26,331 nucleotides of DNA from DASPKO01 sp035628055 (lineage in GTDB: Bacteria > Planctomycetota > Phycisphaerae > Phycisphaerales > UBA1924), in assembly GCA_035628055.1 (NCBI GenBank), contig DASPKO010000299.1:1-26331 (forward strand), in the 5' to 3' direction. Both the position numbers and the translations under genes were made by a program. The notes beneath the pieces were generated by a model. It did not search any database. It was given only the letters and a program-made list of their open reading frames with translations, and was not told where the DNA came from. The stretch's first letter is position 1. Every line of letters starts with the position of its first letter. Shown here piece by piece: positions 16,379 to 23,286 of the stretch.

Positions 16379-17911
16379 ATGGAACGTAAGAGAGCACGCG
16401 CGCTGGCGCCGGTGATGGCGATGCTTCTGGCCGCCGGAGCCGCGGCCCAGACCCAGACCCAGCCCGATCGCGCCCCGCAGCCCGGGCAGCCGGCGATGAA
16501 CCAGCCGGGCCACAAGCCGGGCCAGCCCAGGGGCCCCGGGCACGAGACGGACAAGATGGACAAGCACCTGGCCGGCGACATGGCCAAGCCCATGCCGCTG
16601 ATCAAGTGGAGCACCATCAACGACGTGAACATCACCAACGCCAAGGGCGAGGACCTCGGCGACATCACGGACATGGTCGTTGATCTCGACCGCGGCCGCG
16701 TCGCGTATGTCGCGATCAGCCGCGGCGGCGTGCTGGGCATGGGCGACAAGCTCTTCGCCGTCCCCTGGCGGGCCCTGACCCCGGCGCCGGCCCAGGAAAA
16801 GATGTACCTGGCGATCGACCAGGCCCGCCTCGAGAACCTCAGCGGCTTCGACCAGAACAACTGGCCGACCATGGAGGACCCCGCCTGGGCCGTGAACATC
16901 CACCGGGAGTTCAACACCGACCCGTACTGGGAGGTGGAGACCCGGCGCACCGCCACGGCGTACCGAGGCTGGGATGACAACAAGTATCTCAAGGACTACG
17001 ACCCGGCCCGCACCGAGCGGATCCAGGGGACGGTCGTCGCCGTCCAGAAGGCCCGTCCCATGGCCGACATGGACGAGGGCATGATCGTCACCATCAAGAC
17101 CAACGACGGGAAGACCCGCACGGTCCACCTGGGACCCTCGGCCTACATGACCGAGAGGCAGATCGTGATCCGCGAGAACGACGTGATCCGCATCGAGGGC
17201 GCCGCCGCCAAGGTGGAAAACCGCGACGTGGTCGTCGCCTCGCGCGTCGCCCGCGACCGCGACAACTGGGAGCTGCGTGACCGCGCGGGCAAGGCGGCCT
17301 GGGCCCGGCACGACCGCGACGACCTGAACAGGAACAACGACCACGTCGACCGGGACGACGAGGACAAGGACGCCAAGCTCGCCAAGTTCAACCTCGCCCG
17401 GGTCAGTCAGATCGTCGGGGCCGACGTGAAGAACACCGCGGGCGAGAACCTCGGCGAAATCCAGGACGTCATCCTCCAGCCGCGCACCGGGCGCCTCGCG
17501 TACGCGGTGCTGGGCACGGGCGGCGTGCTGGGCGTGGGCGAGGATCGCATCGCGGTCCCCTTCAAGGCCTTCACCCACGCCATGGACGGCAACGAGCACG
17601 AGTTCGTGCTGGCCCTCGACAAGGAGCGCATCAAGACCGCTCCCAAGTTCGGCAAGGACCAGGACTACTCGGCCCGGGACGTCGGGGGCCAGGTGCACAC
17701 GTTCTTCGGCGTCGAACCCTATTGGGTGCTCGACGAGCGCGAGCTGGGCATGCGGTCGCGCGGGACCGAGGGCCGCTCCGAAGTGATCATCAAGCAGGAC
17801 CGCGACGACGTCGACTTGGACGATGACGACGACCTCGATGACATGGACGACGACGACGACGATGACGACCACAAGAAGGACATGAAGGACAAGGACCGGG
17901 ACCGCCGCTAG
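16379..17911 (+). CDS. Exported double PRC-barrel domain protein
   Basis: 510 residues. AAAGGAG lies eight bases before the ATG at 16379. A signal peptide (MERKRARALAPVMAMLLAAGAAAQ) is followed by a Gln/Pro-rich linker. Two PRC-barrel domains are clear: one at about 75-175 (DVNITNAKGEDLGDITDMVVDLDRGRVAYVAISRGGVLGMGDKLFAVPW) and one at about 340-440 (GADVKNTAGENLGEIQDVILQPRTGRLAYAVLGTGGVLGVGEDRIAVPF). Between them sits a small OB-like beta domain (IQGTVVAVQKARPM...MIVTIKTNDGKTRTVHLGP...) and a charged linker. Each barrel is followed by a 'PYW' segment (TDPYWEVE, VEPYWVLDE), so the protein looks like an internal duplication. The end is a long Asp run (DDDDLDDMDDDDDDDD) and a Lys/Asp tail that could bind cations. 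PRC-barrel proteins of this kind accompany bacterial stress genes; the exact role is unknown. Confidence 0.88.
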   Translation: MERKRARALAPVMAMLLAAGAAAQTQTQPDRAPQPGQPAMNQPGHKPGQPRGPGHETDKMDKHLAGDMAKPMPLIKWSTINDVNITNAKGEDLGDITDMVVDLDRGRVAYVAISRGGVLGMGDKLFAVPWRALTPAPAQEKMYLAIDQARLENLSGFDQNNWPTMEDPAWAVNIHREFNTDPYWEVETRRTATAYRGWDDNKYLKDYDPARTERIQGTVVAVQKARPMADMDEGMIVTIKTNDGKTRTVHLGPSAYMTERQIVIRENDVIRIEGAAAKVENRDVVVASRVARDRDNWELRDRAGKAAWARHDRDDLNRNNDHVDRDDEDKDAKLAKFNLARVSQIVGADVKNTAGENLGEIQDVILQPRTGRLAYAVLGTGGVLGVGEDRIAVPFKAFTHAMDGNEHEFVLALDKERIKTAPKFGKDQDYSARDVGGQVHTFFGVEPYWVLDERELGMRSRGTEGRSEVIIKQDRDDVDLDDDDDLDDMDDDDDDDDHKKDMKDKDRDRR

Positions 17912-17926
17912 CCGCGGCCGGTCCTT
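17891..17926 (+). other. Hairpin across the PRC-barrel stop codon
   Basis: AAGGACCGG (17891-17899) pairs perfectly with CCGGTCCTT (17918-17926); the enclosed 18 bases are GC-rich and can pair further. The stem spans the TAG stop at 17909-17911. There is no T-run, so it may be an RNA-stabilising or partial-termination element between this gene and the DUF1328 gene. Confidence 0.35.
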
Positions 17927-17980
17927 GCGAGTGCGGGTAACGACACCGGTACGGTCCCCCTCAGGCACAAGGAGCATGAC

Positions 17981-18157
17981 ATGCTGTACTGGGCAATGGT
18001 TTTCCTGGTGATCGCGCTGGTGGCGGCCCTCTTCGGGTTCGGCGGGATCTACGACGCGGCAGCGAGCATCGCCAAGATTCTCTTCTTCATCTTCCTGGTC
18101 CTCTTCGTGGTCTCGCTGATCGCGGGCGCCGTCCGCCGTCCGACCATCGGTCCGTGA
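17981..18157 (+). CDS. DUF1328 family small membrane protein
   Basis: 58 residues. AAGGAG (17969-17974) is six bases before the ATG. The protein has the family's typical form: MLYWAMVFLVIALVAALFGFGGI, a short loop with Ala/Ser, then AKILFFIFLVLFVVSLIAGAV and a short basic end. That makes two membrane helices with Phe-Gly-Gly between them, matching DUF1328 (YtjA-like) proteins in length and pattern. The family lies in the cytoplasmic membrane and is common next to general stress genes, but its activity is not known. Here it lies 69 bases after the PRC-barrel gene and is closed by a terminator, consistent with a two-gene unit. Confidence 0.9.
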   Translation: MLYWAMVFLVIALVAALFGFGGIYDAAASIAKILFFIFLVLFVVSLIAGAVRRPTIGP

Positions 18158-18211
18158 CCTGGGCGGTCCGTAGCCCCGGCCGCCGACCGGGGAGCCAACT
18201 GGAGCCCGAGA

Positions 18212-18241
18212 ATCGGGGCCGTCCACGCGCACGGCCCCGAT
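18212..18241 (+). terminator. Intrinsic terminator after the DUF1328 gene
   Basis: ATCGGGGCCGT (18212-18222) pairs perfectly over 11 bases with ACGGCCCCGAT (18231-18241) around an eight-base loop, followed by CTCTTTC. It separates the PRC-barrel/DUF1328 pair from the ferritin-like gene. Confidence 0.85.
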
Positions 18242-18354
18242 CTCTTTCACCGACTTTCTTTCCCGACAGCCCCGTCCCGGGCGTCGTCCCGACGACCGGA
18301 TTCACGCACGCACCCCCTTCGCTCACAGGCACGCGCCGAGCGGGGAGACGACCA

Positions 18355-18996
18355 ATGAAGATCGACACCTTGGACAAGCTGTACATTCACGAGCTCAAGG
18401 ACCTGTACAACGCCGAGATCCAGCTCGTCCGCGCCCTGCCCAAGATGGCCAAGGCGGCGAGCCACGAGGACCTGCGCGCCGCCTTCGAGGAGCATCTCGA
18501 AGTCACCAAGGCCCAGGCCGGGCGCCTCGAGCAGATCTTCGAGAGTCTGGGCATCAGCGGCAAGGGCAAGAAGTGCGAGGCGATGCTCGGCCTGATCGAG
18601 GAGGCCAAGAACGCCATGGACGAGATCGAGGAGCCGGACGTCCTCGATGCCGCCCTGATCACCGCGGCCCAGCGCGTCGAGCACTACGAGATGGCCGGCT
18701 ACGGCACGGTCCGGACGTGGGCCCGCCAGCTCGGCCGCGAAGAGGAGGCCCAGATCCTGCAGCAGACCCTCGACGAGGAGGGCGAGACCGACAAGAAGCT
18801 CACCATGATCGCCGAGTCGATGGTCAACCGCGAGGCCGAGCAGGCCGGCTCCGCCGGCGAGGACGAGGAAGGCGGCGGGGGCGCGCGCGGCTCATCCGCC
18901 GGCCGGAACGCCGGCTCGCGGCGGAACGGGCGCGGCGGCGGGAGCGCGGGCACGGGCGCGCGGTCCGGCTCGCGGTCCACCTCGCGGTCGCGGTAA
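18355..18996 (+). CDS. YciE/YciF-type ferritin-like protein (DUF892)
   Basis: 213 residues. GGGGAG lies about eight bases before the ATG at 18355. The first 165 residues are the DUF892 four-helix ferritin-like domain: LDKLYIHELKDLYNAEIQLVRALPKMAKAA, FEEHLEVTKAQAGRLEQIF, then ALITAAQRVEHYEMAGYGTVRTWARQLG and LQQTLDEEGETDKKLT. The Glu and His residues in ELKDLYNAE, EEHLE, EHYE and TLDEE are placed like the di-metal ligands of the family. The last 45 residues are a low-complexity Gly/Ser/Arg tail (RSGSRSTSRSR) absent from the E. coli proteins; it could bind nucleic acid or be disordered. YciE/YciF proteins are linked to stationary phase and osmotic stress. It has its own terminators on both sides, so it is likely transcribed alone, though its neighbours are of the same stress class. 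Confidence 0.92.
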   Translation: MKIDTLDKLYIHELKDLYNAEIQLVRALPKMAKAASHEDLRAAFEEHLEVTKAQAGRLEQIFESLGISGKGKKCEAMLGLIEEAKNAMDEIEEPDVLDAALITAAQRVEHYEMAGYGTVRTWARQLGREEEAQILQQTLDEEGETDKKLTMIAESMVNREAEQAGSAGEDEEGGGGARGSSAGRNAGSRRNGRGGGSAGTGARSGSRSTSRSR

Positions 18997-19041
18997 CCGA
19001 GGCGCGGGCCGCGGGGCCGAACGACCATCAGCACAGCGACA

Positions 19042-19072
19042 CGCGGGGCCGCGCACCTGGTGCGGCCCCGCG
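19042..19072 (+). terminator. Intrinsic terminator after the YciE/YciF-type gene
   Basis: CGCGGGGCCGC (19042-19052) pairs perfectly over 11 bases with GCGGCCCCGCG (19062-19072), with a nine-base loop, then TTCTCGTTG. It also lies just past the stop of the convergent PQQ-like gene but has no U-run on that strand. Confidence 0.83.
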
Positions 19073-19099
19073 TTCTCGTTGCTCCCGGTGCGCGCCCGG

Positions 19100-19477
19100 T
19101 CAGCCCGCGGCCGCGGCGGCTCCCCCGGCGGCGGCCACTCCCGCCGCCACCGCCGCCCCCTGCTGCTGCGCCGCGTGGGTGGCCGCCGCGGCCTGCTGGG
19201 AGGCGTCGTCCAGCCCGCCGAGCGCGAGGATCACCGTGCCGCTGCCGGCCTTGAGGCCGCGCTCCCACAGCACCTCCCCGCTGTGCCGGTCGAGGCAGTA
19301 GAGATACCCACCGCGGGCGGCATACAGCTCGTTGGCCCGCACGGCGAGCGTGGTGATTCCCGAGGCGAAGAAGCCACCGGGCATCTTGATCTGCCAGACC
19401 GGGCGGCCGGTGAAGCGGTCCAGGGCCAGCACGCGCCGCCCCGCCGCCGCGTAGATCAGGTCGGTGTCGGTGTCCAT
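19100..19477 (-). CDS. Short PQQ-like beta-propeller blade protein
   Basis: 125 residues. GGAGG lies five bases before the ATG at 19477. Residues 6-85 hold about two blades of the PQQ/quinoprotein type: LIYAAAGRRVLALDRFTGRPVWQIKMPG and ELYAARGGYLYCLDRHSGEVLWERGL, each with the 'ALD..TG...W' pattern. Full propellers need seven or eight blades, so the protein must be a fragment-like unit that works in a multimer or as a strand donor, or a cut-down relic. There is no signal peptide, unlike most proteins of the family. The last 35 residues are an Ala/Gln/Gly-only tail that looks disordered. It is divergent from scoB with 93 bases between the starts. Confidence 0.75.
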   Translation of the reverse strand: MDTDTDLIYAAAGRRVLALDRFTGRPVWQIKMPGGFFASGITTLAVRANELYAARGGYLYCLDRHSGEVLWERGLKAGSGTVILALGGLDDASQQAAAATHAAQQQGAAVAAGVAAAGGAAAAAG

Positions 19478-19555
19478 GACGGCCTCCGTGTCCCGAGGCT
19501 CTGCGCCCGACGGCGCCGCGCCGCCCCGAGGTGGCGCACCCGAAGCGGCGCACTT

Positions 19556-19561
19556 TATACA
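19556..19561 (+). promoter_or_regulatory. Possible -10 box just ahead of scoB
   Basis: TATACA within an AT-rich patch (CACTTTATACACT) ends ten bases before the scoB ATG. It matches a -10 box in four of six positions. There is no ribosome site before the ATG, so a leaderless or near-leaderless mRNA is possible. No convincing -35 box is seen 17 bases upstream. Confidence 0.35.
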
Positions 19562-19570
19562 CTCCGCTCC

Positions 19571-20233
19571 ATGCCACTCACCCGCGAGCAGATTACCCGC
19601 CGGGCCGCCCGCGAGCTGCGCGACGGGTACGTCGTCAACCTCGGCATCGGGATGCCCACGCTGGTCGCGAACCACATCCCCGCGGGGATGGACGTGTGGC
19701 TGCAATCCGAGAACGGGCTGCTGGGGATCGGTCCTTTCCCGACGGAGGCCGAGGTCGACCCCGACCTGATCAACGCCGGCAAGCAGACCATCACGGCGCG
19801 CCCGGGGGCCAGTTGCTTCAGCTCCGCCGATTCGTTCGCGATGATCCGGGGCGGGCACATCGACATGTGCATCCTCGGGGCGATGCAGGTCAGCCAGGAG
19901 GGGGACATCGCCAACTGGATGATCCCGGGCAAGATGGTCAAGGGCATGGGCGGCGCCATGGACCTGGTCGCCGGGGTCCGGCGCGTCGTCGTGACCATGG
20001 AGCACACCGCCCGGGACGGGGCGGCCAAGCTCGTCCGGACCTGCTCGCTCCCGCTCACCGGGGCGCGCTGCGTGCACATGGTGATCACGGAACTGTGCGT
20101 GCTCGAGATGGACGCGCAGCGCCGGCGCTTCGTGCTCACCGAGCTGGCTCCCGGCGTGAGCGCTGCCGAGGTGAGGGCCCGGACCGAGGCCGAGATCGTC
20201 GTCCCCGAGCGCGTCGGGCAGGTCGCCGTGTGA
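19571..20233 (+). CDS. scoB: 3-oxoacid CoA-transferase subunit B
   Basis: 220 residues, normal for the B subunit. With subunit A it moves CoA from succinyl-CoA (or acetyl-CoA) to acetoacetate in the cytoplasm. The sequence shows the family pattern: RRAARELRDGYVVNLGIGMPTLVANHIP, the catalytic glutamate in LQSENGLLGIGPFP, GGHIDMCILGAMQVSQEGDIANWMIPGKMVKGMGGAMDLVAGV, and LTGARCVHMVITELCVLEM. The A subunit, usually directly upstream, is absent from this window: the upstream gene is divergent and unrelated. It may lie elsewhere in the genome. The ATG is chosen for the match to the family N-terminus, since no ribosome site is seen. The next gene starts ten bases after the stop, suggesting cotranscription. 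Confidence 0.92.
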   Translation: MPLTREQITRRAARELRDGYVVNLGIGMPTLVANHIPAGMDVWLQSENGLLGIGPFPTEAEVDPDLINAGKQTITARPGASCFSSADSFAMIRGGHIDMCILGAMQVSQEGDIANWMIPGKMVKGMGGAMDLVAGVRRVVVTMEHTARDGAAKLVRTCSLPLTGARCVHMVITELCVLEMDAQRRRFVLTELAPGVSAAEVRARTEAEIVVPERVGQVAV

Positions 20234-20243
20234 GCGGGGCACG

Positions 20244-21689
20244 GTGATCCAGCTCTGGGTCATCGTGCTGTTCGCCGCGGTGCTCGGCGCCGACGCCCTG
20301 GGTCCGGGGGCCCCGCCCGGTGTGCCCGCCGAAATTTTCGCGACACCGGTCGCGGCCGGGTTCTATCTCCTGGGGCTGACGCTGCTGGCCGGCGGAGGTG
20401 TCTCGGTCCTGGCGGCGCTCTCGCGGCGCGTGGACCGGCGCGGGTCGTTCCGTGCCGTGCGCGCCGCCGACCGCGTGGCACGCCTCGCGCGCTGGATGGT
20501 CGTCGCCTGGCACGCGTGGGGGCTCCTCGGGCACGGGCTGCTGTGGTGGGTGCGGGGCGCTCTGGGCGACCTTGTCCTGCTCGACGAGCTGGCCTGCCTG
20601 GCGCCCGCGTCGGTCGCCATCGTGGTCTTGTGGTGGGCCCAGGCCCCGGTCGACCTCGCGCTCCGCCGGGCCGTGCTCGTGCGCAACGCCGACGAGGGCC
20701 GGCCCATCTACCCCGAACCTTCCCGCGCGGCGCTCGTCGCCGGCCAGGTGCGCCAGGCGGTGGCGATGGCCGCGGGGCCCATGGCCCTGCTCATCGCCTG
20801 GTCAGAGCTGGCGCGCCTGATCGCGACGCGCCTGGCCCGCGCGGGATGGCTCGGGACCCCGGGGTCCCGCGAGGCCGCGCTGGTCGGCCTCTACCTCGTG
20901 GGTCTGGCGGTCCTGTTCGTGCTGGGACCCATCCTGATGCGGCTGGTGTGGGACACGATCCCCCTGGGCCCGGGACCCCTCCGCGAGCGGCTGCTAGACA
21001 TGGCGCGGCGGGAGGGGGTCCGCGTGCGCGAGCTGCTGATCTGGCGGACGGGCGGCACCGTAATCAACGGTGCTGTGCTCGGCGCCAGCCGCTGGGCCCG
21101 CTACGTGCTCCTCACCGACGCCCTGCTCGACGCGCTCCCAGGGCCCCAGCTCGAGGCCGTGATGGCCCACGAGCTGGCCCACGCGCGCCTCCGCCATATG
21201 CCCTGGATGCTCGCCGGCCTGGCGGTCTCCCTCGCGGGGGGTTGGCTGGCCGCCGAGGCCGCCTGGGATGCGCTCGGCGGCCGCCGCGGCGGCCAGCTCC
21301 GCGAACTGGTGACCCTCCTGAGCGCCCTGGGTTCCGGCCTCCTGGTGCTCGGCTGGATCAGCCGGCGGATGGAACGCCAGGCGGACGCCTTCGCCGCCGG
21401 CGTGCTCAGCGCACCCGAGGCCGGCGTCCCCGCGGTCGTCACCCCGGCCGGCGTCGCCGCCATGAAGGGCGCGCTCGGCGCGGTGGCCCTCCTCAACGGT
21501 GTCGCGGCGGGGAAGTGGACCTGGCGGCACGGCTCGATCGCCGGGCGCCAGCGCCGCCTCGACGACCTGGTCGGGCACAGAATCGGTCGCCTGCCCATCG
21601 ATGTGACGATAAAGCTCGTCAAGGGGGCGATCGTGCTCGCGGGCGTGGCGGTCGGGACCTGGGTGTGGCTGACGGAGACGACGTCTTGA
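20244..21689 (+). CDS. M48-family membrane metallopeptidase
   Basis: 481 residues from a GTG start. The catalytic zinc motif is H309-E-L-A-H313 in MAHELAHARLRHMPW, and the third ligand is probably E377 in SRRMERQADAFAAG, which has the ExxxD form of M48 peptidases (HtpX/Ste24 type). Several membrane segments precede the active site (about 1-20, 33-55, 78-105, 115-135, 170-195 and 208-232), and further hydrophobic stretches follow (LAGLAVSLAGGWLAA, LLSALGSGLLVLGWI, VKGAIVLAGVAVGTWVWL). Proteins of this family clip membrane proteins, often in envelope quality control. The length exceeds HtpX (about 290) and is nearer to the larger M48 forms. It lies between scoB and dapF, overlapping dapF by TTGA. 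Family and active site are secure; the substrate is unknown. Confidence 0.88.
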   Translation: MIQLWVIVLFAAVLGADALGPGAPPGVPAEIFATPVAAGFYLLGLTLLAGGGVSVLAALSRRVDRRGSFRAVRAADRVARLARWMVVAWHAWGLLGHGLLWWVRGALGDLVLLDELACLAPASVAIVVLWWAQAPVDLALRRAVLVRNADEGRPIYPEPSRAALVAGQVRQAVAMAAGPMALLIAWSELARLIATRLARAGWLGTPGSREAALVGLYLVGLAVLFVLGPILMRLVWDTIPLGPGPLRERLLDMARREGVRVRELLIWRTGGTVINGAVLGASRWARYVLLTDALLDALPGPQLEAVMAHELAHARLRHMPWMLAGLAVSLAGGWLAAEAAWDALGGRRGGQLRELVTLLSALGSGLLVLGWISRRMERQADAFAAGVLSAPEAGVPAVVTPAGVAAMKGALGAVALLNGVAAGKWTWRHGSIAGRQRRLDDLVGHRIGRLPIDVTIKLVKGAIVLAGVAVGTWVWLTETTS

Positions 21690-22696
21690 ACAGCGGACGC
21701 GCGGGCACCACGGGCCGGACGCGAACACCGGTAGCCGCGACGCGCGCCGACGCGTCCCGCGACGGTCCAGCGCGCGGCGCCCCCCCCGCCCTGGCGTTCG
21801 TGAAGCTGCACGGCGCCGGCAACGACTACGTCTTCCTGGACGCGATCGCGCACCCCGGGCTCGAAGCTCTCTTCGCCGGCACGGGGGGGCCGGACCTGGT
21901 GCGCCGGATGAGCGATCGGCACCGCGGCATCGGCTCCGACGGCGTCATCCTCCTCTGCCCCGCGCGGCGGCCGGACGCGCACGCGCGCATGCGCATGTTC
22001 AACGCCGACGGCTCGGAATCCGAGATGTGCGGCAACGGCGTGCGCTGCCTGGCGAAGTTCGCGTTCGATCGGGCCGGCGTGCGGGCGACCCCGCTCCTGC
22101 TCGAGACGGGCCGGGGGCCCGTCAGAGTCGACTTCGAGCCGCGCGACGGCACCTTCACCCAGGCCACCATCGACATGGGCGTTCCCGAGCTCCGCCCCGA
22201 GCGCGTCCCGGTCGAGACCTCCCGCCTCGGCGCCAGCGAGCGGCCGTGCGAGTGGGTTATCCCCGGCGAGAGCCGCGCCGCCACGTTCATCTCCATGGGC
22301 AACCCGCACGCGGTCATCTTTCTTGACGCGCGCGACGCGCCCAGCGTCGCCCTGGAAGAGCTCTCCCGCCTCGATCTCTCCCGTGTCGGGCCCACCCTGG
22401 AACGACACCCCGCCTTCCCCCGGCGCATGAACCTGCACTGGGTCGTCGCCACCTCGCGGCGCGACGTCACCATGCGTACCTGGGAGCGCGGCGCGGGTGC
22501 CACCCAGGCCTGCGGGAGCGGGGCGTGCGCCGCGGTGGTCGGCGGCGTGGCCACAGGCCGGCTCGAGGCCGGGGTGCCCGTCAGGGTTCGCGTCCCCGGG
22601 GGCGAGCTGACCGCCCGGTGGGACGGGGGCGAGAGCGGGGTGTGGCTCTCGGGGCCCGCGGAGGAGGTCTACGTGGGCCAGTGGCCGCTAGGCTAG
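21686..22696 (+). CDS. dapF: Diaminopimelate epimerase
   Basis: 336 residues. DapF converts LL- to meso-diaminopimelate for peptidoglycan and lysine. Both catalytic cysteines are present: C115 in EMCGNGVRC and C276 in QACGSGACA. Other family marks are FVKLHGAGNDYVFLD, RHRGIGSDGVILL, MRMFNADGSESE and MGNPHAVIF. The core starts near residue 37; before it is an Arg/Thr/Ala-rich extension unlike other DapF proteins. The TTG at 21686 is chosen because GGAG (21674-21677) is eight bases upstream and the codon overlaps the stop of the M48 gene (TTGA), indicating coupling. A GTG at 21665 is an alternative. A start inside the core is unlikely because it would remove the first strand. Confidence 0.93.
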   Translation: MNSGRAGTTGRTRTPVAATRADASRDGPARGAPPALAFVKLHGAGNDYVFLDAIAHPGLEALFAGTGGPDLVRRMSDRHRGIGSDGVILLCPARRPDAHARMRMFNADGSESEMCGNGVRCLAKFAFDRAGVRATPLLLETGRGPVRVDFEPRDGTFTQATIDMGVPELRPERVPVETSRLGASERPCEWVIPGESRAATFISMGNPHAVIFLDARDAPSVALEELSRLDLSRVGPTLERHPAFPRRMNLHWVVATSRRDVTMRTWERGAGATQACGSGACAAVVGGVATGRLEAGVPVRVRVPGGELTARWDGGESGVWLSGPAEEVYVGQWPLG

Positions 22697-22712
22697 CGGC
22701 GGGAGGAGCACC

Positions 22713-23234
22713 ATGCCGCAGCCCGAACCCGCCCGGTCTTCGGACCCGGTGATCAGCGCCATGCTCTCGATCTGGGCCGATCAGGGCCGATACCTGGCCC
22801 GGCTCGTCTCGGACCTGCGGGATGAGGACCTGGCGACCCAGCCCGTATCCGGCGTCGTGATGAACCATCCCGCCTGGGTGCTGGCGCACCTGGCGCTCTA
22901 CCCGCCGGTCATGACCGCGATGCTGCGCGGGCTGCCCTTCCAGGACCCCAAGCACGGCCGGTTCTGGATGGGCACGCGCCCCTCCTCGGAACGCGGCGAG
23001 TACCCGGCCCGCGCCGAGCTGGTGGACGGCTACCTGGCGGCCCGCGAGGAGACGGCCCGCGCCCTGGCCGAGGCCGGCCCCGCGAGGCTCGCCGAGCCGA
23101 CCCCGCTGGAGCGCTGGCGCGAGCAGTACCCCCGCCTGGCCCACGTGCTCTTCCACCTCATGTTCGAGCACGAGAGCGGGCACCTGGGCCAGATCAGCGC
23201 CTGGCGGCGCGCCGGGGGGCGCCCGTCGGTGTGA
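22713..23234 (+). CDS. DinB-like putative metal-binding protein
   Basis: 173 residues. GGAGG precedes the ATG at 22713, 17 bases after the dapF stop. The protein looks like the DinB/YfiT four-helix bundle: a first helix VISAMLSIWADQGRYLARLVSDL, then NHPAWVLAHLALYPPVM and a last helix with HVLFHLMFEHESGHLGQISAWRRAGG. The His residues in NHPAWVLAHL and in FEHESGHLGQ are in positions used for metal binding in the family. Such proteins are often thiol-dependent transferases or of unknown role. It sits in the same-strand run from scoB to the aminotransferase. Fold assignment is fair; the reaction is unknown. Confidence 0.8.
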   Translation: MPQPEPARSSDPVISAMLSIWADQGRYLARLVSDLRDEDLATQPVSGVVMNHPAWVLAHLALYPPVMTAMLRGLPFQDPKHGRFWMGTRPSSERGEYPARAELVDGYLAAREETARALAEAGPARLAEPTPLERWREQYPRLAHVLFHLMFEHESGHLGQISAWRRAGGRPSV

Positions 23235-23286
23235 CCGAGTTCCCGCCTCCGGCTCAGACGGCGCCGCGCGGCACGGAGGAAAGGCC

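Noticed and set aside
16061..16389. Plus-strand frame starting GTGATG after GGAGGA, upstream of the PRC-barrel gene
   Set aside because: It has a good-looking ribosome site, but codon use is unlike the neighbours (AGG, ATA, TTA), the protein is mostly Arg/Ala without any fold, and it overlaps the PRC-barrel start.
17812..17868. GAC/GAT-rich tract as a DNA tandem repeat
   Set aside because: It is in frame and encodes the acidic tail of the PRC-barrel protein; the repeat follows from the Asp run.
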